Of a stretch of DNA of 64,000 nucleotides, positions 1-7,407 are shown piece by piece. The stretch lies in contig NZ_CP042910.1 of NCBI RefSeq assembly GCF_008298035.1, positions 434,001 to 498,000 of the forward strand, in the 5' to 3' direction. The DNA comes from Gimesia maris (lineage in GTDB: Bacteria; Planctomycetota; Planctomycetia; Planctomycetales; Planctomycetaceae). The position numbers and the translations under genes were made by a program. Below the pieces are notes generated by a model. That model had not been told where the DNA came from. It did not search any database and saw only the letters and a program-made list of their open reading frames with translations. Within the stretch, counting starts at the first letter, position 1. Every line of letters begins with the position of its first letter.

Positions 1-547
1 AGCCCCGCATGACGATGGCGGCGGTGATGTAGCCGTGCTTCGCGAAGTAGACGGCGTAATCGAGTTCGCTCTGACGGGTCTTTTCTTTGTCGGCCTTGGT
101 TTTGCCTTCATCGATGTAGGGGATGATGCCGCTGTGTCCGTGCATGCAGACAATCGCGGGGACTTTTTTCTTTAACTGGTGAGGGACGAAATAATAGACG
201 GGAGCCCAATAGGCGGCTTCGGTGCGGATAAAAACTTTGTGGCGGGTGAAGGTATCGAACTCTTTCTTTTCGGCCCACTTGACTTCCAGGGGGACCGGTT
301 CAGGCATTTTGCCCAGGATGCGGGTGACGGTCGGATGAAACTGTTTTCGCCAGGCTTCGTGCTCGGCTTGGTTGGTGGCCTGCCAGGCCTGCAGCGGTTC
401 CATTGTGTCGGCAAGCTGTTGATAGCTCTCGGTGACGGTGAATGGTTTCTCGGCGGGATCACGATCTGCTGCGTTTGTCGGGGTGAGGAAGAGGCAGGAG
501 AGCAGGGCGGTGAGCAGGCTGCGGGTGAGAGCAGTGAAATTGTGCAT
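1..547 (-). CDS. Secreted alpha/beta hydrolase, partial (C-terminus outside window)
   Basis: An open frame runs from an ATG at 547 to the window edge without a stop (182 codons visible). The N-terminus is a signal peptide: MHNF start, hydrophobic stretch, then TNAADRD as a likely cleavage region. Further in, after PVYYFVPHQLKKKVPAIV, comes CMHGHSG, which fits the oxyanion-hole/strand-beta3 HG motif of alpha/beta hydrolases of the dienelactone hydrolase or acetyl-xylan esterase type. The catalytic Ser, Asp and His would lie in the missing part. Such exported hydrolases are common in planctomycetes next to sulfatases and glycan-degrading genes. The substrate cannot be told. The fold is likely; an esterase role is inference. 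Confidence 0.7.
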   Translation of the reverse strand, partial: MHNFTALTRSLLTALLSCLFLTPTNAADRDPAEKPFTVTESYQQLADTMEPLQAWQATNQAEHEAWRKQFHPTVTRILGKMPEPVPLEVKWAEKKEFDTFTRHKVFIRTEAAYWAPVYYFVPHQLKKKVPAIVCMHGHSGIIPYIDEGKTKADKEKTRQSELDYAVYFAKHGYITAAIVMRG

Positions 548-784
548 GAGGATTGGCCGTCATTCAAGAACAGGAGTGTGAGTGATGGATTGTGTTATTC
601 TATTACAGGCGAAACTCGAAGGAAGATCAAGGGGGAGAATGTGAGCGAGACTGATCTGGGACTTTTATGAACCACGAAAAACACGAAAGTTATGTGTACG
701 CAGTTGATGTCAGGGAATAAGATGAAGGGAGTTGGCATTCTCTGTTTTTAAGTATTGATCCTGCGTGAAGCACCGGTAGCTGAA

Positions 785-1204
785 ATGATCTCATCCGACA
801 AAAGATCAAGGTTCAGGGAAAAGATACTCATTCTCGGGAATACGATGGCGATTCTGTTGATTTTGGGAATCTTCTATTTCCTCTGTATCCATGGTTTCCT
901 GTTTGCGAATGCGGCCAATACGGAGCTGCTGGCGATCTATGAGGTCGCTGAAGTGGGAGGCTCTTTACATGATCTGGATGAGAAAGTCGCGACATTGCCT
1001 CAATCGTGGATTACGGCTTCTCCATCTCAGGATTCAAGAATCTTTTCGGCCCCATTGCAATTTGGTGCTTCAGAATGGATCCTGAGAATCAAGGCTGAAG
1101 ACGGTCTGATTACGTGTGTCAGAATTCATACGTCGGACTCGATTCGCTATCATCCGCAGGCAGCACCTCCTGACAAGGGAAGTTGTTCATTAGAGTCATA
1201 TTGA
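785..1204 (+). CDS. Small membrane-anchored hypothetical protein
   Basis: A 139-residue protein with no family I recognise. I chose the ATG at 785 over an in-frame TTG at 755 because the extra residues add nothing. The first 13 residues are charged (KRSRFREK), followed by one strong membrane segment at about residues 17-40 (ILILGNTMAILLILGIFYF and on). The rest, about 100 residues, is probably extracytoplasmic and mixed alpha/beta. This is the topology of a single-pass protein with a small outer domain. It stands alone between the hydrolase (opposite strand) and the Fur-family gene. The ribosome binding site is weak. Confidence 0.5.
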   Translation: MISSDKRSRFREKILILGNTMAILLILGIFYFLCIHGFLFANAANTELLAIYEVAEVGGSLHDLDEKVATLPQSWITASPSQDSRIFSAPLQFGASEWILRIKAEDGLITCVRIHTSDSIRYHPQAAPPDKGSCSLESY

Positions 1205-1305
1205 AGTCTTTGTCCGTTAGCCACCGGACAGAGACTGGACAGCTTTGTCTGAGTGGCGAGGGAAACGGGCGGGAAAACACATTTATTTACCGGTATCTCG
1301 TAATT

Positions 1306-1329
1306 CTTGTATATAATCGTTAATATAAG
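1306..1329 (+). promoter_or_regulatory. Candidate promoter -10 and overlapping dyad upstream of the Fur-family gene
   Basis: A TATAAT hexamer lies at 1312-1317, and an AT-rich imperfect inverted repeat (CTTGTATATAA, TCG, TTAATATAAG) overlaps it. Fur-type repressors often bind such AT-rich dyads at their own promoters, so autoregulation is a reasonable guess. No good -35 box is visible at normal spacing. Confidence 0.35.
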
Positions 1330-1385
1330 TTTCCGTCACTGAATATTAACTCGCCGGCGCTGTGGGGCGCCTTGGATATAACGAC

Positions 1386-1829
1386 ATGAAAAATCTGTCC
1401 CAAGCAGAAGAGATTGATGAAATCCGTACGCTGGTTCGCAAGAGCGGCTTACGGAGTACGGCTGCCCGGATCACGGTGATCCAGTTTTTGCGGCAGGCGA
1501 CTTCACCTCTGACGCATGCTGAGATTGCCGAAGAGCTGACGCCGATGGGCTTCGATAAAGCCACCGTGTACCGCAACCTGATCGATCTGGCGGAAGCGGG
1601 ACTGGTCAAGCGAACCGAACTGGGGGATCATGCCTGGCGGTTCGAACTGCGGAACCCCGATGAACCGGAAGACGCCGAGCATCCGCATTTTGTCTGCACC
1701 GAATGTGGCAGTGTTTCCTGCCTGCACGATGTCGAATTCAAGACACCGAAAAACAAGCAGTGGGCAGCGGTGGGCAAGGTGACCGAAATTTTACTCAAAG
1801 GCATCTGCAGCGAATGCGACGAAGAATAA
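1386..1829 (+). CDS. Fur-family metal-responsive transcriptional regulator
   Basis: A 147-residue protein with the two-domain Fur layout. Residues 1-80 form a winged helix (LTHAEIAEEL, then KATVYRNLIDLAEAGLVKR, the recognition helix signature KATVYRNL). Residues 95-147 are the dimerisation/metal domain, with HPHFVCTECG and two CxxC pairs (C104/C107 and C141/C144) for structural zinc. The ATG at 1386 is preferred over a GTG at 1362 because it gives the usual Fur N-terminus. The gene is convergent with a His-rich ZIP transporter 10 bp away, which favours a zinc (Zur) or iron sensor, but sequence alone does not separate Fur, Zur, Mur and PerR. Confidence 0.9.
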   Translation: MKNLSQAEEIDEIRTLVRKSGLRSTAARITVIQFLRQATSPLTHAEIAEELTPMGFDKATVYRNLIDLAEAGLVKRTELGDHAWRFELRNPDEPEDAEHPHFVCTECGSVSCLHDVEFKTPKNKQWAAVGKVTEILLKGICSECDEE

Positions 1830-1839
1830 GTCGCTTCAC

Positions 1840-2976
1840 TCAGTGAGAATGTGAATGACCGTGTTCCGTTTCGGTCGCTTCCGGTCCGTGTGAATGGCCG
1901 CCATGCTCGTGTGCGTGTTCCGGCTCGAGGAAGCCGATGCCATATGCGAGGGCGATGCCCAGCAGCAGTACAAAGGAGAGCCGGAAGCGGTTATGCGAAT
2001 GGAACTCCATTTCGGGCAGCAGGTCTCCCAGCGAGATACAGAGGAAGACGCCTGCGGAAAAAGCGAGGGCACAACCGATAATGATGTGCTGGTTTTCTGA
2101 AAACTGCTGCACTCCCAGAAAAAACAGAAGGGCTCCCAGCGGGCACATCAGCGAGAAGCCGATATTCACCGCGTTCCTCCAGCCTGCCGACCAGCCACTG
2201 GCGGCCATCAGTGAGGTAATGGAAACGGCGTCTAACGGTTTGTGTAAGGCGATCGCCAGAAAGGTTCCCAGCCCGAACAGGGAGAGGAAGACTTCGTGAT
2301 GCTGCTCAGCAACGATGCTGGCACCGAGCGCCAGTCCGTCAATCAGGGTATGCAATGCCAGGCCGAAGGCAATGCCGACCCAGCTCAGATGATGCGAGTG
2401 CGCGTGCGTATGAGAATGCACGGGAGCATGCGCGTGATGATGGTCACAATCATGATCGTGGTCGTGTGTGTGACCCTCTTCTTCCTCCAGTTCGACGGTT
2501 CCATGCTGATGAAAATGAAAGGTACGCAACAGGAAGAACAGGGTGATCACTCCTGCCATCATCCACCAGACGGCCCGGTCGATCGATCCCATTTCGGCGA
2601 CAGCATGCGGCAGCAGATGAAAGACGCCGATTCCCAGCATGAGTCCGCCGACAAAGCTGATCAGAGTTTCCATGCGGGTGTGTGTTAAACGGACCAGGGA
2701 AGGCAACCAGCCCCCCAGTAATGAAGAACCGACGATGACGACACAGTAAATACCCAACAGGGTGTAGGACCATGAGTTGTCAACGGGCCTGGTTACATCT
2801 GTTTTTGCGACAGCGGTTTTCTGAATTTCGTTCTCGGTGTGGACATGCTCATGTTCCGCCGCCATGGTGGGATGCGTGAGAAAGAAACCAGGAGTGATCA
2901 GAAAGACGAGCAGCGGAATCGTTAATAACAGGAGCGTGATTCTCACGTCGTTTTTAAAAGGTGAAAGCGGTTTCAT
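1840..2976 (-). CDS. His-rich ZIP-family divalent metal transporter
   Basis: A 378-residue polytopic membrane protein of the ZIP family, which moves Zn2+ and related ions into the cytoplasm. Its ZIP core shows ISFVGGLMLGIGVFHLLPHA early and, after a cytoplasmic loop, the pair ALHTLIDGLALGAS and AIALHKPLDA, which match the conserved His-rich helices IV and V that bind metal. The loop is very rich in His and Asp (GHTHDHDHDCDHHH and on) and the C-terminus also ends His-rich (HGHSHSH). These are typical metal-buffering segments. I use the ATG at 2976; the frame is open upstream only to a TTG at 3066. It faces the Fur-family gene, suggesting metal control. Confidence 0.9.
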   Translation of the reverse strand: MKPLSPFKNDVRITLLLLTIPLLVFLITPGFFLTHPTMAAEHEHVHTENEIQKTAVAKTDVTRPVDNSWSYTLLGIYCVVIVGSSLLGGWLPSLVRLTHTRMETLISFVGGLMLGIGVFHLLPHAVAEMGSIDRAVWWMMAGVITLFFLLRTFHFHQHGTVELEEEEGHTHDHDHDCDHHHAHAPVHSHTHAHSHHLSWVGIAFGLALHTLIDGLALGASIVAEQHHEVFLSLFGLGTFLAIALHKPLDAVSITSLMAASGWSAGWRNAVNIGFSLMCPLGALLFFLGVQQFSENQHIIIGCALAFSAGVFLCISLGDLLPEMEFHSHNRFRLSFVLLLGIALAYGIGFLEPEHAHEHGGHSHGPEATETEHGHSHSH

Positions 2977-3066
2977 CGAGTTAAAAAGCCACCTGTGATT
3001 GTCACTGTAAGCAGAAGAGGATGTCGGGATGCTCACTACATCGACACTCTTAGATTGTAATAGCAA

Positions 3067-3574
3067 ACTAATTGCGATTGAATTTAGCTTTTCTCACAGA
3101 TCAGTACAAGACTCCCCGGAATTCTTATCCCGGAAGATTCTGAACTTTTGAACTCTGATTATGATTTCAAGTTGTAAATATAAATAAAATAGATGCTTAG
3201 GCCCTGATGTTACTGGTGAAATCCGCTATCGGAAGGGGGTGAAAGGATTTCGAGATGTATTGGCTGGCGACTCGAATGAAGAGTCGAAGTTTGTCAGACT
3301 CAGGCAGAGGGCTTCTTTCACCTGATCCAGATAGATTCAATTAAGTACAGTCTCTACGGTGTTTTATTGCGTTAATTTGTTCCGATTAGGTGGCCTGTTC
3401 CGTGGGGGCATGCTGTGAGTTTGAATGTGAAGGATCTTCACCCTTTCTTAATATTTGCTTCAGATTTGATCCGCCGATAAGCCTGTTAAGGATCAGATTG
3501 TTTCTGCAGAGTTGCTGAGACATTGATAAAACCGAAAGCAGCCCGAAACGGATTCCGGGCCAATCACATCAGGG
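3067..3574. other. 508-bp intergenic region with a possible structured leader
   Basis: No convincing gene. It carries the upstream region of the ZIP transporter (minus strand) and the leader of the porin gene (plus strand). Near the ZIP side, TAGCAA and TTGCGA at 3061-3077 form a short imperfect dyad that could be an operator. At 3238-3322 there is a nested hairpin arrangement, listed separately. Confidence 0.5.
3238..3322 (+). promoter_or_regulatory. Candidate structured RNA element in the porin leader
   Basis: GGTGAAAG (3238-3245) can pair perfectly with CTTTCACC (3315-3322), enclosing a second perfect stem, CGACTC (3268-3273) with GAGTCG (3281-3286). Together they could form a closed multi-stem RNA about 85 nt long, some 250 nt before the porin start. 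I cannot match it to a known riboswitch class. Pairing by chance is possible. Confidence 0.3.
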
Positions 3575-5167
3575 ATGAAAATGCGCACATTTATCAAAAC
3601 GGCAGGAATTCTCCTGCTGCTGGGAACGATGTTCCGCCCGCCAATCGTTCTGGCAGAAGACACGAAAATCAATTCCGAGCAACTCGAGCGACTTTTAAAC
3701 CGACTGGAACAGGCAGAAAAGCGGATCCAGGAACTGGAAGAAACAAAACCAGTCACGCCGCCTGCTACTCCTCAACCTGTTCCGTCACTGCCCCCCAAGC
3801 TGGAGCGTGCAGCGGGTGGGCTGGATGATTCCGACGAGATGCTGATCAACAATTACACGGATGACTCAGGCTCTCCTGCCTTCGAGACCCGATTGTCGAC
3901 ACTGGAAGAGGACTGGAAAAAATTCTCCGAGTCCGAGCAGGAAAAAAAGGCAAAAGACGCATCTAAAGCGACGACCCTGAAGGTCTTCGGGCGTATCCAT
4001 CTGGACGCCTGGAACTTTTCTGACAGCACTCCCGGAATTGCCGCTTTCAATAATCCGGGTGATCCGATGGATCCGGAGAACCGCTTCGAATTCCGGCGTC
4101 TGCGTATCGGGGTCGGGGGTGACATCAAAGACAATATGCTTTACAAATTTGAATATGATTTTGGCGATCCCGGTGATCCGGCCTTCAAGGACGTCTATAT
4201 CGGCTGGAAAGATCTGCCGGTATTCCAAACTCTGTTGATTGGTAATCAGAAGCGTCCGCTGGGGATGGACCACCTCAACAGTAGTCGATACAACTGGTTC
4301 ATGGAACGTCCTCTGGTGATTGAGGCCTTTAACGAGGACGCCCGTCGTCTGGGGATTTGTGCCTATGGTGTTTCAGAAGAAGAAACATGGAACTGGCGAT
4401 ATGGTATCTTCAACCTGGAAAATATTGCCGGCGATGGTAAGTACGTAGGTGATGCCGGGCAGATGAGTGTGAACGGTCGTTTTGCCGGTACTCCCTGGTA
4501 TGATGAAACATCAGGTGGACGTGGTTACCTGCACCTGGCGATAGCCGACATGTGGGCGAACCCGGATGGTGATACAACTGGTTCCGGATCGAACAATAAT
4601 GAAGGCCGCTTCCGAACTCGCCCGGAAGCACGTACCGGGAGTACCCGCTGGCTCGACACGGGGCGTATTGCCGGAGCCGACTGGTTTAATACCCTGGGCT
4701 TCGAAGCGATGCTGACAGTCGGATCGTTTTCCGTGGTCAGTGAATACCAGGTAACCTATCTGGGACGCGGTGCCGAGGGACCGGACTTGACCTTTGAAGG
4801 TGCTTATGTCGAAGCCGGTTACTTCCTGACGGGTGAATATCAGCCCATCGATCGAAAATCGGGAACCATTGGCCGTATCAAGCCGCTGGAAAACTTCTTC
4901 ATGGTCAATACCTGTGATGGAGAAACCGGTGGTGGCTGGGGTGCCTGGCAGGTTGTCGCCCGCTATTCCTATCTGGATCTTTCGGAAGGAAATATCACCG
5001 GTGGTGATGAGAGAAACTTCACGTTCGGTATGAACTGGTGGTGGAATTCGCATTCCCGCGTGCAGTTCAACTACGTCCATGCCCAGATCGATGATCGTGG
5101 TCCGGTAGATGGTTATACCGGCGGTCGGTCGGATATCTTCGGTGCCCGATTCATGGTCGATTTCTAA
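3575..5167 (+). CDS. Outer-membrane porin, phosphate-selective porin (OprP/OprO) type
   Basis: A 530-residue exported protein. The N-terminus MKMRTFIKTAGILLLLG with cleavage near VLAED is a signal peptide. Residues about 30-55 form a short coiled coil (SEQLERLLNRLEQAEKRIQELEE), as often seen in planctomycete porins, followed by a Pro-rich linker. From about residue 130 to the end come alternating amphipathic beta-strands ending in IFGARFMVDF, with the terminal Phe typical of outer-membrane barrels. Landmarks of the OprP family are FGRIHLDAW, NRFEFRRLRIGVGG and YKFEYDFGDPGDPAFKDVYIGW. It would pass small anions across the outer membrane; phosphate selectivity is not shown. The start could also be the ATG at 3581. 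Confidence 0.85.
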   Translation: MKMRTFIKTAGILLLLGTMFRPPIVLAEDTKINSEQLERLLNRLEQAEKRIQELEETKPVTPPATPQPVPSLPPKLERAAGGLDDSDEMLINNYTDDSGSPAFETRLSTLEEDWKKFSESEQEKKAKDASKATTLKVFGRIHLDAWNFSDSTPGIAAFNNPGDPMDPENRFEFRRLRIGVGGDIKDNMLYKFEYDFGDPGDPAFKDVYIGWKDLPVFQTLLIGNQKRPLGMDHLNSSRYNWFMERPLVIEAFNEDARRLGICAYGVSEEETWNWRYGIFNLENIAGDGKYVGDAGQMSVNGRFAGTPWYDETSGGRGYLHLAIADMWANPDGDTTGSGSNNNEGRFRTRPEARTGSTRWLDTGRIAGADWFNTLGFEAMLTVGSFSVVSEYQVTYLGRGAEGPDLTFEGAYVEAGYFLTGEYQPIDRKSGTIGRIKPLENFFMVNTCDGETGGGWGAWQVVARYSYLDLSEGNITGGDERNFTFGMNWWWNSHSRVQFNYVHAQIDDRGPVDGYTGGRSDIFGARFMVDF

Positions 5168-5231
5168 TCCCGGCCCGACGAATTCGTGTATGATCCCGTT
5201 CAATATCAAAATATCACAGGAATTGAGTTTT

Positions 5232-5681
5232 ATGAAATATACAGGAATGATTTTACTGGCAATCACTGCGATGGTGATGGGAGGGAATCAGAGAATTGCT
5301 GAATCTGGTACTCCCAGCTGTGACCAGGCGCAGGGGACCTGTAACAGTAACTGCTGTTCACACGGGTGTAAGACCTGTCGGCTGCATGTGGAGACACTGA
5401 AGGTCAAAAAGCACTGTTATAATATCGAGTGCAAAGATATCTGTATCCCACCGGTCCGTTTTCCCTGGCAGAAATGCTGCGAACTGAAGTGTGGAAAAAT
5501 CAAGACCGTACGCGTATTGAAGAAGCACGAATACACGTGTGAAAAATGTGGATATAAATGGGATGTCGAAAATCTGTGTGGTGCCTGTTCGACGGGAAAC
5601 TGTGAAACAGTAGTTCCTCCCGCGGTCAAGTCGGCTGCACAGCCGCCATTGGCACCTGCGACTTCCGTCAGAAAAAGGTAA
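5232..5681 (+). CDS. Exported cysteine-rich protein of unknown function
   Basis: A 149-residue protein starting at the ATG at 5232; upstream in-frame starts would overlap the porin. A signal peptide (MKYTGMILLAITAMVMGG) precedes a domain with about 17 Cys residues in patterns such as CCSHGCKTC, CCELKCG and CEKCGYKW. The CEKCGYKW part resembles half of a zinc ribbon. The tail is Ala/Pro-rich (residues 130-149). It lies 64 bp after the porin on the same strand and is followed by a terminator, so the two may be cotranscribed. I do not recognise a family. Disulfide-rich envelope protein or metal-binding protein are both possible. Confidence 0.65.
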   Translation: MKYTGMILLAITAMVMGGNQRIAESGTPSCDQAQGTCNSNCCSHGCKTCRLHVETLKVKKHCYNIECKDICIPPVRFPWQKCCELKCGKIKTVRVLKKHEYTCEKCGYKWDVENLCGACSTGNCETVVPPAVKSAAQPPLAPATSVRKR

Positions 5682-5743
5682 ACCCGAAGCTGTCTGGTAA
5701 TGGAACGCCTGATCGTGGTCTGATTTCTGATTTCTATTATGGA

Positions 5744-5778
5744 ACACCCCTCTGCTTTGTCAGAAGGGGTGTTTTTTT
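5744..5778 (+). terminator. Rho-independent terminator after the Cys-rich gene
   Basis: ACACCCCTCTG, a short loop, then CAGAAGGGGTGT form a stem with one bulge, followed by a run of seven T. It closes the porin/Cys-rich unit. Confidence 0.8.
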
Positions 5779-5937
5779 ATGGGGAGTGGTACAGAAAAGA
5801 ATCAAACACAGGGTTTCACACTTTCAATGCAGTCAGGATCTGGCATAATTAATGGACTCTGCAGTACGACACGTGGATCTGGTTATACCGCTTGGACCGT
5901 AATCGCTCAGCTCAGTTCTCTTTGATTGTGTGACATC

Positions 5938-7404
5938 ATGATTTGTATTTCTGTGACGCCTGAATCCCGTAACTTTGCCAAGGTGGATATTCTGAATGCC
6001 GCCGCCCAGTCTGATCTGGTAGAACTCTGCCTGGATCGATTGATCAAAACTCCCGATATCGGAGATCTGATATCAGGCTTTGATACGCCGATATTAGTTT
6101 CCTGCCGTCGTCCGGAAGACGGGGGACAGTTCAAAGGGACGGAAGCGGAGCGGATCCAGTTGCTGAAGCAGGCGATTATTGCGGAGCCGGCATACATCGA
6201 ACTGGACCTGGAAACCGCAAAGCAGATTCCCCGCTTCGGGAAAACCAAACGGGTCATCAGTTATACCAGCCTGAAAAAACCACTGTCGCAGGTGGATGAT
6301 ATTTTTGACGAAATGGCGGAAGCGAAAGCCGACGTGATTAAATTCACCTGGCCGACACCAACTCTGCAGACCGCGTGGCCTCTGCTGGCGGCGATTAGTC
6401 AGAAGCGGGACATCCCGGTTGTCGGTCTGGGTCTGGGAGCGGCCGGCATTACGTTTTCACTGCTGGGTGTGAAGTATGGCAGCCCCTGGATTTATGCATC
6501 GCTGGAGAAGGGGATGGAAGCGTTTGAAGGCCAGCCGACGGTAGCGGAGCTGAACGAAGTCTTTCACTATCCGAAGATTTCGGCGAAAACCCGTTTTATC
6601 GGCGTCGCCGGGCTGGGAGTCGCAGAGCGACGGACAATCGAAGTCTTCAATAAAGCTTCTGAACAACTGGGCCTGGATTACGTCTGCCTGCCTCTGGTGA
6701 TCAATGATTTCAAACAGGTGCACAAGATGCTGGGGATTCTGAAAATCCGTTCGCTGGTGGTGAGCCCGCGGATGGGCGAGTTCATCCTGCCCCTGGCGGA
6801 GCATCTGGAAGAGTCTTCTGAAAAGACCGGCTATGGTGATCTGCAATTAAATCAACCCGATGGCTGGCACGCCTACGATACCGTCAGGCGAAGTGCCATC
6901 AAGAGTCTGGAAGCGACGCTGGAAAAGAAATCGCCGGGATCAAATTCGGCATTCCAGCGGAAAAATATTCTGGTTCTGGGGCAGAGCGGTCTGACAAAAG
7001 CGGTGGTTCACAGCCTGACTCAGCAGGGGGCCGTCGTGAGTGTCACTTCCCAGAATGACAAAGCCGCCCAGGGAATTGCCCGCGCCTTTGATGTGCGCTA
7101 CGTACCTTTCGCCAACCTGTATGACACGCTGGCTGATGTGGTAGTGCAGACCGACCCTGAATTGAAACTGGGCCACAGTAAAGAAGAACTGAATCCATCG
7201 TACTTACGGGAGACCATGACGGTCATGGATATCAGCCAGTTACCCGAATCCACCGAGCTGATGCGGGAAGCAGACAACAGAGGTTGTGAAAGCGTGTGTG
7301 TGGATGACGTCTACCGCAGACAGCTCAGTCAGATTTTCAAAGCGATCACCTCTGCAGAGATACCCGACGAAGTATTTGAAACCCGCAGCGAGTATACGCG
7401 TTAA
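5938..7404 (+). CDS. AroD-AroE-like fusion (type I dehydroquinase plus shikimate dehydrogenase folds), active sites altered
   Basis: A 488-residue protein from the ATG at 5938. Residues 1-210 follow the type I 3-dehydroquinate dehydratase fold: LVELCLDRL, ILVSCRRPEDGG, AYIELDLE, KRVISYTSL, ADVIKFTWP and FEGQPT. The Schiff-base Lys is kept (K135), as are E29 and an Arg near 57. The general base His is replaced by T110 (normally SYHDF), the Arg after Glu is Cys31, and the GxxSR motif is missing. Residues about 215-488 follow shikimate dehydrogenase, but the SxSxxxHN motif, the catalytic Lys of NVTxPHK and the Asp of NTDG are not in place (VVSPRMGEF, HAYDTVRR), and the nucleotide-binding turn reads VLGQSGLTKAV. 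The family is clear; catalysis in the shikimate pathway is doubtful. Confidence 0.75.
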   Translation: MICISVTPESRNFAKVDILNAAAQSDLVELCLDRLIKTPDIGDLISGFDTPILVSCRRPEDGGQFKGTEAERIQLLKQAIIAEPAYIELDLETAKQIPRFGKTKRVISYTSLKKPLSQVDDIFDEMAEAKADVIKFTWPTPTLQTAWPLLAAISQKRDIPVVGLGLGAAGITFSLLGVKYGSPWIYASLEKGMEAFEGQPTVAELNEVFHYPKISAKTRFIGVAGLGVAERRTIEVFNKASEQLGLDYVCLPLVINDFKQVHKMLGILKIRSLVVSPRMGEFILPLAEHLEESSEKTGYGDLQLNQPDGWHAYDTVRRSAIKSLEATLEKKSPGSNSAFQRKNILVLGQSGLTKAVVHSLTQQGAVVSVTSQNDKAAQGIARAFDVRYVPFANLYDTLADVVVQTDPELKLGHSKEELNPSYLRETMTVMDISQLPESTELMREADNRGCESVCVDDVYRRQLSQIFKAITSAEIPDEVFETRSEYTR

Positions 7405-7407
7405 TTC

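Noticed and set aside
179-670. Long plus-strand frame over the first gene
   Set aside because: It is the antisense shadow of the truncated alpha/beta hydrolase, whose frame has a signal peptide and the HGHSG motif.
670-690. ACCACGAAAAACACGAAA segment that resembles a dispersed intergenic repeat
   Set aside because: Single copy in the window and too short to call.
2296-2688. Plus-strand Met/Val-rich frame
   Set aside because: Antisense of the His-rich loop of the ZIP transporter.
3190-3330. Cobalamin riboswitch in the porin leader (GGTGAAATCC and CAGGCAG-like pieces)
   Set aside because: The pieces are not in the order or spacing of the B12-box consensus, so I list only an unknown structured element.
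4511-5266. 251-residue minus-strand frame
   Set aside because: Antisense of the porin; no ribosome binding site and no family.
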